The notes below the pieces were generated by a model. The model did not search any database and was not told the DNA's origin. It was given only the letters and a program-made list of their open reading frames with translations. 35,625 bases of DNA from Phallusia fumigata (Eukaryota; Chordata; Ascidiacea; Phlebobranchia; Ascidiidae). The stretch lies in the NCBI GenBank assembly GCA_008931825.1, contig QXVZ01030115.1, positions 1 to 35,625 on the forward strand. The letters run 5' to 3'. Below, piece by piece: positions 25,501 to 35,625 of this stretch. The position numbers and the translations under genes are program-made. The number at the start of each line of letters is the position of its first letter. Position 1 is the first letter of the stretch.

Positions 25501-25925
25501 GGCCATTGATTTGAGATACGTTGATATACATACGATGAAACAGTTCAAGTTCAAAGTGTTCGGAATTATATAACACTTTCAGTTGTCAGGCCTAAACCAC
25601 TTGCAAGATGTGGTTTGAGGTTTAAACGCAAAGTTACACAACTCATTTGTTCAACTGAACAAAAATTATGGTAAATAAATTGATACAGCAACTACTTGAC
25701 CTGACACGTACAAAACCGTATAAAAATGGTAAACATGTATGGGATGAAAAATGCATAGGCGAGAATATGAAATGCAGAGTGCCTGTTGGGCAATACTGAA
25801 GTATAGTGACAAACAAATAAAAACGTGAGAAATTGAAAATCAATTCATTGATAAAATTATCGTCTTCCGTTCTGCAAAGAAACACGATATGTCAAAAAAT
25901 ACGTTACTGGTCAAAAACCTTTGGC

Positions 25926-25931
25926 TTTATT
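25926..25931 (-). promoter_or_regulatory. Candidate polyadenylation signal of gene B
   Basis: Minus-strand AATAAA (plus TTTATT) lies 242 bp downstream of the gene B stop codon. Support is positional only. Confidence 0.3.
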
Positions 25932-26172
25932 CATATCTGAGGCATATCTTGTGGTACAGGGGCGATGAAGAATGAAAAACATGGGTTTTATAACTTAAAT
26001 TAGTTTGTTTGTCTAATTTCTTTAGCATGTTCGCAGCGCATGTATACTGTTTTGTTTCAAAATTAAGTTTCTTTTTGCAACTCTGTTGCAAAGAGTTCTT
26101 CGCGTGGTTGTTGCTTTATCCTCAGCAATGCGGTTGCTGTTGGTTGCGTTACAACAGACGAAATGTGGGTGC

Positions 26173-29100
26173 TTATGTTTTTGGCTTTCCAAATTTTTTT
26201 AAACCAACAGCAACTGCTTTTTTTACTGCCTCGAATCCCGTTTCGATTTCCTTCTTCATTGCGTTCTGGTCGTTCTTCAGCTTCTTCTTCTTTTCGCTAT
26301 CAATAATCTGTTCATGAGTCATACCCTTACCATGTATCGCCACCGGCTCCTTAAGCACAATCACCATTCCGTTTGGCATTCCCATTTTTTGGCGCAAAAT
26401 GCCTGTCAGCCATACGTCATCAACGCGTAAATAGCGCTCAGTCCTCGACAGTTCGGTCAACCGAGCAATAACATCCATTCCAGTTGTGTAAAATCCACCG
26501 AGACAAAACTTCGGATAAAACGGCCATTTGTACTCATCAGTGCTTATATACCACTTCTTGTAAAGTCCTGTTTTATTGCGATATGGGGACGTGTTCTCCA
26601 CCGCACGATAACTGCATATGATTGGGTACGTCGGCCAGTTGTACTTTTGTTTTGATTCTAAGGCGTCTTGTATGGCAGTGTACAGTTTATCAGGGTAGAT
26701 CGTGAAGTCATCGTCGCCCGACGAATATAGATATGTTTTCGGTAGGTGTTCCGTCGCCCACTGCATCCCCGCAAGAGTTTTTAGTGGTACGTACCTAAAT
26801 GAAAAATGCAAGACGGTTAGGGAAAAGCTGTACGAATGGTTGTTTAAATTGGCGCCTTGGCCTCGTTGAAGTATCAACAAGACTGATTTGCGGAATAAAA
26901 AATATATTTACACTATACAAGTTATTTGGTAGGTATGCTTTGACGTATTTTGTTCAACTTTTCTTACAGCCTACAAATGCCCGGTCCATTAACAATATTT
27001 AGCCAATGTAAACTTGGAGAAGTTTAGCAAGAAACCACAAAGGTATTCAGACATCTAAAACATTTAAGTAAAAAATTCATTTTGTTACACCTACCGATAC
27101 TCGTCAGGCCCGTCCATCTGCAAAATATCCTGATGTCGTTGGTGTTCCTCATTTAACAAAGCCGCGTTCTTGCTGTCGTTTGACCTCGCTACAACGAATA
27201 CAACTAAGAATCTTCCATTTTTCATCAGATGATTCTTTTGCCACATCGCGCGCATTTCTTCCCGATGCAGGAAGTGATCCGACTTGGATTTGATAAAGCT
27301 CACCATCGTCCATGAGACGTCTGCACGAAAGAGATCAAAGCTTTTTATTATGCCACGATCGGTTGGGTCTCATTCAACTTTTCATGGATAGAAGCGCAGT
27401 GCTCATTATTTGATTTGCTCGAGTTAGGGTCTTGTCATGTTACTTGACTTGTATTTTTCTTTAGGTCTATGCCTTGTTTGTGTGTTCATGAAGGATAAAA
27501 TGCATACGGAAACATTAATTAATAGAATATGATCCCAAAAAATTCTTGTCCACTAGACTTTACCGCCGATATCCCCAAAATGTGTGCAAACATATTGCTA
27601 TAGATACAAATATCCATGATACGCCCTTGCGCTTATAATAAGATTTCAGGGATAAGTCCAACAGTCGTATGTTTTGCGCAGAATGGTCCACCTTTTTAAC
27701 CGAAAAACTAAAGGGATAGTTAGCAGATGAACCTAAATTCCCCCTAAATCCAAGAGTACTTTTGGGCGCCAAAAGTCTAAGTAACACGTTTCTCACTTTG
27801 GCTGAGGCTCTGGTGAGCTCGTCGAAATACAAAATTTGAATATTGTTTGTAAAGGCTGGCTTAACCAAAGTAGCAGCTGCAAAATTTAGTCTGATATCCG
27901 AGGTGGATCAAGTGGGCGCCATTAAAACGATAAAAGACTATCGACAAGTTTTTTTGTTAAACAACATCGTAGGTTTCACAAGGTTGTTTATACAGCCTGA
28001 ATCATATATAACAGAAATATACTAGCTTAAGGAGTGTGTAACATTCAGAATGCATCATGTGTGAATACGTCAAATATCCCAATTTACCCTTCTGAGGAGG
28101 AGGTATCCACATTTCTCCCAACTCGCGTTGACACAATCAAGCTTAAGGCTGTTTGCGCCTAAAGATATTTGCTACATATTTGAAAAACTTTTTTTTGTTC
28201 ACCGTTTCCATGGTGCCACAAGGGTTTGTCGGTCACACCCGATGACATAATATAAAGTAACAAATGTATTCCAACTGACCGTTATTTAATTATGATTAAG
28301 TTTACACTAATGTAGTGCCGCCCCATTTGCAGTGGATAGATCAGCGTCTTCGCAATGGTAAACAGATTTTAAAATATAAATTTCTTTCTTTGGTGCCAAT
28401 TTGCGATCTAATTAACTGGCAAAATAATTTGATTCAAAGCCATGCGGTGTCTCATGTGGCCGATGGGCAGTTTACATAAAACAACATTGGCTACCCTCAA
28501 AATTAGATAATTCATTATGTTTTCATTTTGTGCAGCTGCGTGCATGCATTTTGCGCCCACTGTTATTAACAAACATACGACTACAAACCAACAAAAGAAT
28601 TTTTGCGGTAGTGTTCCCCATCCCCAAAATTAGACCGGTCTGACGCATTTTATCACGTGAAACTACTTACAATGTGACGTCAACATTATATTTTTAACCC
28701 CCGCTGGGACAAGGGCATTTCAAGTTGAAAAACATCGATAGATAAATTACAAAGTTTGATAACCAAGTTTTTCGTGTGTTTATAATGCTTTAACATGTTG
28801 GTAAAGGCACGGTTTCTGACGTATGCTGTCGCAGTTCGTTAGTCAGACAGCTTTCCCACAACAACAGTGTAAGTGTTGTAACCTGCTCAACCACCTGTAT
28901 CGTCTCTAACCAAGCGTTAACTTCACGTAACTGAAATAAACGGACATGTTATAGCGTGCACACCACAAGGCATTGCACTACTTGGCTTCGAGCGTTTGGG
29001 AAGTCGAAAACCTATTGTGTACATATGCATCAAACACACTAAATAATTGAAAGTATATAGAACTTTGTAATACAATACAATCACTACAGTATATACAAGT

Positions 29101-30917
29101 TCTCTGGCAGTTGTGCCTTTAACAAAGCTGCTCTTTAAGTCTGTGTCTTGTGTTCTTCACTTCAAATGCAGATTTTAAAATTTCGGCGTTCTTCGTTTAT
29201 ACCTTACATCTTCTTGTAAGCAATTAGTCTCACAATAATGTAAATCTGCTTTTTTACCAATACGTAAGAAGGGTTACCATTGTCATAATCCCTAAATCCC
29301 GCAACCTACTTGAAACTTTGCCGCACAGGTTGGAATCGCATTGGATCGGAAGTAGGTTTTTCGGTTCCTTGAGGAATCGGAACCTTGGTCTTTCGAAGTT
29401 ATCGTCAATTGTTTCGTTCTCATCGAAGTTGTAACGGCGAAAAACCAGATGGCCCTTTGCAGCGGCGCTGCGTTTGTTAAACAATCTGTTAAACAACAAT
29501 GAAAAATGAAACAAGCGTTATTTTAATGGTAAACTGTATCAAAGATAACAATGTTATTTTTTAAAGAAATGTACTCTGTAAACACTATACTGTGACGTAA
29601 ACATTAGGCCAATATGTGTAGGAGATTTTATGGCGGAGTTCACACTTTGTATTAAAGGTAGAAGTGCTGAAATTGAACGTATGTCATCTCTTAGCACCAA
29701 TATTTGCCGCAGCAACCGTAAGACTCCGCCTGAGACCATTAAATACAATGTTGTTCAGAGTTTGTTTTTTTGTTAAAGATGGAAGTGTTTCGATTAATTG
29801 TTTAACTTTGCTTCGAAGAAATGTACTCTGTAAACATTATAGTGTAAACGTTAGGCCGCCGTGTGTAGGATTATTTTTAGCGGAATTCACACTTTCCATT
29901 CAAGGTGGAAGTGTTGAAGTTGATCGTATGCCATCTGTTATATATTTAAACCAACAAAAAATGCACCAATATTTGCCGCGGCAACTATAAGACTCTGACT
30001 GAGACCATTCAAGACAATGTTGGTTAGAACGCAGGCATATTGCCACAATTGTCTTTGTAGTCCTACCATCAATTAAGTGCCGATACTTTTTTATCTGTGT
30101 AGTCAATAATATTGCCTTAAATGTTTCTAAACAACTCGTTTTCAAGCTTTTTACCTTTTAGTCAATTTGTGCCAATAATTAAGCTAAAACCCGCATCCAC
30201 TACCGATTTAATAACGTGCAGTATAGATTTGGAAATATTGCTGTAAGGTTTTTTGTGTCGTTACCTCGGCGGTAAACAATTCAAGTGATTCTACGTCAAA
30301 GGAAAGCAAGCATTTTCTCTAAACCGCGGCGACTGTTTTGCATCATCGAATCCGATTAAGGAAACCAATGAGCCAGTGTTATTCGGTTTGTAAGGAAACG
30401 TCATTATTTTTCTAGGATTTTTGTTGTATTTAACCACTACTCAGACAATGGTTCGCTTTCGGCGTATCTTGATTCTGAGACTTCCAGCACAATAATACAG
30501 CAAATCATGGTTGTCAAATATATAGTAAACAAAGCCCGTTGAAGTGTTTTATAGTATTCGATGCCTGAGAACCAAAGTGTAAAAGGCATAGTGCAGTGGT
30601 TCCCAACCAGTTAGGGGCAGATCCTTCCACTTCATAGTTAAGTAATTTATAACATGTATAGTATTACATTTTATGTAGAGCAATGGCTCCAATATTACAA
30701 TTTTAATGGATTTCGTCATAACTTCTTGTCTATTCTGAAGAGGACTGCATCAAAAAGGTTTGTAACTACTGGCATAGGGTATAAATGTACACAGATTCTA
30801 TTGACACTGCTAGTTGAAAAGTACTTACGTGTACTCCGATTGTAGAAAAACAATGTAGGTTGATGTAAATATGACGCAGGCGGCCAGCAAAAGTCGGATT
30901 TTTCTCAAGTATTTCAT
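26173..30917 (-). CDS. Glycosyltransferase family 31 (beta-1,3-galactosyltransferase-like), gene B, 4 exons
   Basis: Predicted Golgi type II membrane enzyme of 370 aa. Exons: 30829-30917, 29310-29485, 27095-27320, 26173-26794; phases 2, 1, 2, as in genes A and C. Exon 1 encodes MKYLRKIR plus the anchor LLLAACVIFTSTYIVFL and ends at AC/GTAAGT. Exon 2 is a stem with YNFDEN, RPRFRFLKEP and the pair CDSNLC. Exon 3 contains MVSFIKSKSDHFLHREEMRA and ends DGPDEYR. Exon 4 has KTLAGMQWA, DDD at 191-193 (YSSGDDDF), one sequon (Asn237), YPKFCLGGFYTT and VDDVWLTGIL (288-297). Two oddities: the usual R-x-TWG of exon 3 is R-A-MWQ here, and the last ~50 residues form a charged, Lys/Glu-rich tail (for example SEKKKKLKNDQNAMKKEIE) absent from A and C. 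Homology to GT31 is clear; enzyme specificity is not readable. Confidence 0.92.
28641..28682. promoter_or_regulatory. CRE and E-box motifs in intron 2 of gene B
   Basis: TGACGCATTT (28641-28650, identical to the 10-mer at 12451 in gene A), the E-box TCACGTGA (28653-28660) and a perfect CRE TGACGTCA (28675-28682) lie within 42 bp, in the intron homologous to the one carrying the CRE cluster of gene A. Regulatory function is inference. Confidence 0.4.
29563..30026. repeat. Diverged ~200-bp direct repeat in intron 1 of gene B
   Basis: Two tandem copies lie at about 29563-29757 and 29815-30026. Both start with AAATGTACTCTGTAAACA and share TTAGGCC, TGTGTAGGA, GGAA/GGAGTTCACACTTT, CACCAATATTTGCCGC and a GAGACCATT near the end, roughly 80% alike by eye. 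Between them, AAAGATGGAAGTGTTTCGAT looks like a partial third copy. The repeat lies immediately upstream of the stem exon of gene B. Confidence 0.75.
30594..30771. mobile_element. Non-autonomous hAT-type MITE in intron 1 of gene B
   Basis: This 178-bp element begins CAGTGGTTCCCAACC (30594) and ends AGGTTTGTAACTACTG (30771); the ends are imperfect inverted repeats of hAT type. The flanking octamers are GCATAGTG (30586-30593) and GCATAGGG (30772-30779), 7 of 8 identical, as expected for a hAT target-site duplication. No transposase is encoded. It sits 57 bp from the donor of the anchor exon. Confidence 0.8.
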
Positions 30918-32790
30918 TTCATTAAAGCTCTACACAAGTGCACCTTGCAACAACAGAATAAAATCAACAAATAGTATCGATACCCATGGTAAACTATCTG
31001 TCCACATTCAGTCACTCTTCTAGCACTGTTTATTCTAAGTACGCTTTGTTCCTAGTAGTGTTACATTTGAACCATTTTTTCTATGTATTGTCCTCACTCA
31101 CTTTTATGAAACAAGACAACACTGTGGTAGTAGCTACAGTTGTGCGGGAGCATAGCTTATCCTGAAGATTTTTTTATTTTCTCCCTAAAATTCAGCTGGA
31201 TAAACAGTTTTTACTTTTCCAGTACCGGGCAGGCGAATTTTCACCCAACTACCTGCAACTTATGCGCTCTAATGAATCACAAAAGCCATTGGGACAGTCA
31301 GTTTCTATCAACCGTAACCCTCACGTGCTCACGGGAGGGTTTATCAAAATACTGATTCAAAAAATTTAGGTTTTTACATTAGTAACAATTGTAGTGCCTG
31401 CACAAATCATCAAGCGATTGCCACTACATAACATATGAGTTGAAATATCTTAAGCTTCCATGTTTACATAAAATATAAAGTCGCCTGAACTTTTTAACTC
31501 TTATTTTAATGTTTTTCTTACCACACAAAACCCACAATAGCTGTAAGGTTTCTGATTTTCACCGCCAGTCGCACAACTGTACATTGCAATAACCTTAAAT
31601 AAACTATCGTAAACCGATTATGAATCCTAGATTTCTCTCAGTATTTGGCCGAAGACATGTATGTTGCTATTACATTACACGCACAAACACATTGTACACA
31701 CTCATATGTGCGTGATTCCGATAAAAAGCTTTTGAAACCGGTCACCCAAATCCTTTCGTGCTGAACGTACTACCCCATGTAAGCTCAGCTAAGCGTCCAC
31801 TCAGCTAAATTCCGTTTGCCAAGCGTTTTGTGTTACTGTAAGCCTCACGCACGATCAGCCATGCGCCGTTATGCAAAACCCCTGCACCGAAACATTCCTT
31901 CATAATTACCTGTTCGAGTACCGTTGACCAGCTAATCACAAAATCCCAATGTTATTCAACCAACGCGTTTAAGCACTGCAGGCGTAAGAGCAAAAACGTA
32001 TTTGTGATGGAATTTCAAGCGTCAAATTACTGTCAGCAAAAGAAGGAGGTGTCAAATGTCTGTCGAGGGCGGGATTCTCCCACACAGCGTTGATGTGAAA
32101 CCAACGCGTACCAACTGACGTTATTTAATATGTGCCAATGTTTGTAGCCATGAACACGTTTACTGACGTACCAACTATACTTGGCGCTTCAAAAACGATT
32201 GCTGCAACGCCCTTGGTTTCAAGGATGAGGCGGCTTTAGTTAGCTGTTTTTTTAACCATTTAGCAAGTGCAATGGCAAAAAGAAAAGGAAAACGAGTAAA
32301 ACTTGTTGTCACAGATGGTGTAAAAATTACAAATAGCTTTTAAACAATAAAAAGAGTTCCAAAGAAAATCGGCATACAGCGTGGTTTATAAGCATGCAGT
32401 GTGTCACCGAAAATCATTGCAATGGAACAATGATATAAATTATGGGTTTCATAACGGGCTTAGGGTGACTTTGTAGGCAACATATAGAATCTTTTTTACC
32501 AGTAAAACTTACAAAATAAAATTAATGCTATTCAACCGCAGTTGTCACGAAAATCTAGCATACAAAGAAAGTCAAACCCGTTTGTAAAATGTTTGTTTCA
32601 AAAGTTTTCTGTGACCAAGAATATCAAAAACTGTATTACATGTTGATCTCTGGATTCCGTCACGCTCTAAAAGGCCTGAGAGATCAACGTTGAACCTGCA
32701 TCCAGGCTTATGTTGTTTCAGTCTGCTGCGCCCGATCTTGGCTTCGTAATCGTCATGAAGCAGCATAAACGTTAACAGACACTTTCCAAC
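30918..32790. other. Intergenic region between genes B and C
   Basis: This region should hold the promoter of gene B (right of 30917) and the 3' UTR of gene C (left of 32791). No TATA box could be assigned. The only notable item is a 23-codon plus-strand frame at 32272-32343 preceded by a good splice acceptor and followed by AATAAA. Otherwise I see nothing recognisable. Confidence 0.5.
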
Positions 32791-35617
32791 TCAGTGCACC
32801 CACTGAATATTATTTACAGGTTTTTGGACGTCTGATGCAAGGCCGCCAAACTTATGGAAGGCTACCCCAATCGGGGGCTCAAGAACCATATTGTTAGGCA
32901 TTTCAATCTTAACCCTTAAAATACCGGTTATCCACACATCGTCAACACGAAGGTATCGCTCAGTTCTTGACACCTGAAATAGTTGNATCGGGGGCTCAAG
33001 AACCATATTGTTAGGCATTTCAATCTTAACCCTTAAAATACCGGTTATCCACACATCGTCAACACGAAGGTATCGCTCAGTTCTTGACACCTGAAATAGT
33101 TGTTTCATTACGCGCATACTGGTGGTGTAAAAGCCACCGTGACAGGATTTAGGGAAGTAGGGCCACTTGTACTCTTCATTGGAAATGAACCATTTTCCAT
33201 AAGGGCCTTCTTGGTCTCTTGTGGGCTTGTGGCTGTGCAGGACCTTGTACGAGCACACGATTGGAAATTCCGGCCATCTGTACCGCAATGCGATTTTTCT
33301 TGTGACTTGAAGCATGGAAACAAGTCGACCCATGTTTAACATGAAGTCGTCGTCACCCGATGAATAGAAGTAGTCTTTTGTAGGAAGGTTTTCACTCGCC
33401 CACTGCATGCCGGCCAGAGTTTTTAGAGGAACATATCTTTAACACATGCAAAAAAACAACTTTTAGAATTGAGTTGGGTTGTTGGTTTGAGCTTTGCCAA
33501 TGTAGATTGGTATGCTGCTCACACTGCCAGTAAAGATCTGACCCAGAAACTGTTCATGTTTTTTTGGCCCAGATTGCAACGCATCTCACTTTCTCCAAAA
33601 CGTATAACGCTAAGATACGGCAAATATATAAATGTTAAGACACTTTTTAGATGTGTCGCTTGGTTTTGTAAGCCGCATACGACTTGCTTTCCGACATTGT
33701 ATCTACAGGATAAGATAAACGAATTTCAGAAAATGCATTTCAGGCCGTCCGCTGTACGGTTTAAAGCTCAAACAACTTAGCAATTACAGCTGCACCAGGT
33801 ACATTAACGGGGGCGTTTGTACCAATGATTTGTCTCAAAAAACGTTTGAACATGCTGATTTTGGATAAGGGTTCTTACCGATAATCATCCGGACCGTCAA
33901 ACTGGAGTATGTCGCCATAGGTATTCGATTCAACCCTAAGTTGATCAGCGACATGAGGTTCGGGATTGGCGACCACAAACACGGTCTTCAATGCAGCACC
34001 GTTGTACCAGCTCGTGGACGCCCACGTGCGGCGGATGTCAGCGCGATTGTTAAAGTTGCTCGCTTTGGATTTTATGAAATTTACCATTGTCCACTGAGTC
34101 TCTGGATTGAAATGTACAAAGGTTTTACTGCGTGCTTGGGTTTAGAATGTGATAGGTTTGTTGCGCGGAATCCTGGAAGCAAATAAACCTGCAACTTCTT
34201 TGCAAAAATGTGTAGTACAATGTTCAATTAAAATCCATTTAAATTAACGATTATTGTCAAAAGAGGTTTTCATATTACCAACGAACAGCTATAGCTCTCG
34301 GAACTTAGCATAGAGTTACCCCTTAGCTTTTCTAAGGCTTTGTCTATAATTAGTAATTTTAACGACTATTAGAATTTTACCAAGTGGCCCTATAGTGCAC
34401 TGATGTGTTCTGTTTAGGGGTTGGGGATGCTGTAACGTCACCCCCTTGGTAAGGTATGCAACGTATCCTTAGTTGTTCATATTACATGCCGCATATTTTT
34501 GTGGGGTTCAAACCTTTGACTGCACGAATATATATTTTTTGTCTAGGTCTAGATACAGTGAGTCGCACATTTCGACCGATTGCTCGCCCCTACAAGCAGA
34601 GCAGGCAAGCTTTGTTTGCTCACTGAGACGGTGGAAACGTTGTCCGGAAAAGTAGCTCTGATCTTCATTTGTTGCGCACTTAAACCAATCACAAATAAAA
34701 GTTTAAGGTACAAAACCAATAACAAATTAGTCACGACACCGCCGCACCCACGAACGTCCACAACACAATCCGGTGACTTACAGAGAAGCATTGGAGCGAA
34801 GAGAGGTAGGGCACATGAATAGAGAAACGGCACTGTGTGTTTTAGCATGGTGGCCCATTATAGACAATGTTTTGATTGCATCTTATTAAAGCACAGAGCA
34901 TATCATATTGATCTTTTTGTGCCTTGTAATTAATCTAAAAACAGTGTCGGTTTAAGTTTTGAGACCTACTTCTTCTGAAAGACGAACTCCAAAGTGAGTG
35001 CACGTGCCAATAAAAGGACCACAAAACAGATCGTGTTTAGATGAGAGAATGCCTGAAACTATAACTTGTAATACGTAAGCAAACTTACTTTTTTGAAGGG
35101 CACATCCAGCACCATGACATTCCTTCGTTTTTAACACCGAAGGTTCCAATACGAATCGAAATCGGGGCCTTACAAACGGAACAGACTGAGGCATGGTGTT
35201 CTCGTCGAAACTGTATTTTGGCACTGAAAGATCTTTCAGGACGCGAACCAGTGAAAAATGTGATTTGTGTATTTCGCTGTGAATGTATGCGTTTTTGCAA
35301 TTACTATGGTTAAATTTGCTTAAAATAAGTTAGCCATAACATTAACTCTGGCACACATATATATGTATGCCAGGTTGATATTAATATCATAGTATACTTA
35401 AACTGCAACATGTCGCTTTCACATTGGACTCTTTGTGTTACTTAACATTACTACTGCTCCATTTCGAGTTGTTACATGATTACTTTACTGTTTCTAATCG
35501 TTGAGCCACAAACTTTGAAAACGGTGATATTTACGTTTTGAATATTTGCATCCAAACCATTAGCATCGACGTGGAAAAGATGCTGAAGAGCAGCACTCCA
35601 AGTAAACCCCCTCGCAT
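32791..35617 (-). CDS. Glycosyltransferase family 31 (beta-1,3-galactosyltransferase-like), gene C, 4 exons
   Basis: Predicted Golgi type II membrane enzyme of 340 aa after removing an assembly duplication. Exons: 35535-35617, 35089-35276, 33879-34101, 32791-33436; phases 2, 1, 2. Exon 1 begins at an ATG 8 bp from the window edge, preceded in frame by TAA. It encodes MRGGLLGVLLFSIFSTSMLM and a few more residues, a signal anchor with only one basic residue before it. Exon 2 shares YSFDEN and RPRFRFVLEP plus the pair CHGAGC with its paralogues; its acceptor (CATTCACAG) is weak. Exon 3 has MVNFIKSKASNFNNRADIRR then TWAS and ends DGPDDYR. Exon 4 has DDD at 193-195, YFPKSCHGGFYTT and VDDVWITGIL (290-299). 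As deposited, exon 4 carries a 117-bp in-frame repeat (see 32870-33102) that would double VDDVW. Its C-terminus is the shortest of the three. Confidence 0.9.
32870..33102. repeat. Unmerged contig overlap inside exon 4 of gene C: two identical 116-bp copies around N32986
   Basis: Bases 32870-32985 recur exactly at 32987-33102 with one N between. The unit is 116 bp plus N, that is 117, so the reading frame survives and a false 39-codon repeat (QLFQVSR through LEPP) with one X appears. Genes A and B have a single copy of this segment, so the duplication is best read as an assembly error. Confidence 0.93.
34433..34440 (-). promoter_or_regulatory. CRE-like site in intron 2 of gene C
   Basis: TAACGTCA (minus-strand TGACGTTA, the same octamer as at 12510 in gene A) lies in the intron homologous to those with CRE motifs in A and B. 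A single octamer is weak evidence on its own. Confidence 0.25.
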
Positions 35618-35625
35618 CTTTTAAA

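Larger units (their letters stand above)
19457..26172. other. Intergenic region between genes A and B, no recognised gene
   Basis: This region runs from the start codon of gene A to the stop codon of gene B, so it should hold the promoter of A and the 3' UTR of B. Visible features are two single-N assembly joins, a (AAC)n microsatellite, a short tandem repeat near 20182-20250, and a GC-richer patch at about 21770-21900 with CRE/E-box-like motifs. Open frames here are short; the longest minus-strand one (19990-20493) spans the duplicated contig ends and is discounted. Confidence 0.5.

Noticed and set aside
27560-27868. 102-codon minus-strand frame in intron 2 of gene B
   Set aside because: It lies inside an intron bounded by well-supported splice sites and shows no transposase or other known motif.
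34501-34525. GGGTTCAAACC, resembling a tRNA B box
   Set aside because: The T-arm stem does not pair and no A box or cloverleaf could be drawn around it.

Overview
This window looks like nuclear DNA from an invertebrate animal, most likely a tunicate (ascidian, Ciona-like). The basis is A+T-rich DNA, genes split by mostly 100-700 bp introns with normal GT..AG sites, clear animal orthologues (a mitochondrial carrier of the SLC25A45/47/48 type and XPNPEP3), a local gene-family expansion, and small hAT-type elements in introns. The species assignment is inference; nothing in the sequence proves it. There are no bacterial, viral or CRISPR features.

Layout. (1) 347-1598, plus strand: the last four exons of an SLC25 mitochondrial carrier, with the 5' end outside the window. 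(2) 2158-6465, minus strand: a complete 11-exon gene for Xaa-Pro aminopeptidase 3 (about 514 aa, all five metal ligands present), convergent with the carrier. A 252-bp hAT-type MITE with near-perfect 8-bp target duplications sits in its eighth intron. (3) 6466-9798: no convincing gene. (4) 9799-35617, minus strand: three head-to-tail paralogous glycosyltransferase-31 (beta-1,3-galactosyltransferase-like) genes, here called A (9799-19456), B (26173-30917) and C (32791-35617). Each has four coding exons with identical intron phases (2, 1, 2). Exon 1 is a tiny exon holding only the cytoplasmic tail and signal anchor, exon 2 the stem, exon 3 the start of the catalytic fold, and exon 4 the DDD motif and the rest of the domain. 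Gene predictors could easily miss the 83-116 bp first exons; with them all three genes become full length (376, 370 and 340 aa).

Two of the three single-N positions join unmerged overlapping contig ends: identical 116-bp copies flank N32986 and identical 109-bp copies flank N20255. The first inserts a false in-frame 39-codon repeat into the catalytic exon of gene C, so gene C is annotated here with it collapsed.

Functionally, the carrier and XPNPEP3 both belong to mitochondria but are otherwise ordinary neighbours. The three GT31 enzymes are expected to be Golgi type II membrane proteins adding sugars to glycans. They share a core but have different stems and quite different C-terminal tails, and CRE-like motifs recur in the homologous second intron of all three. 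The acceptor sugars cannot be read from the sequence.
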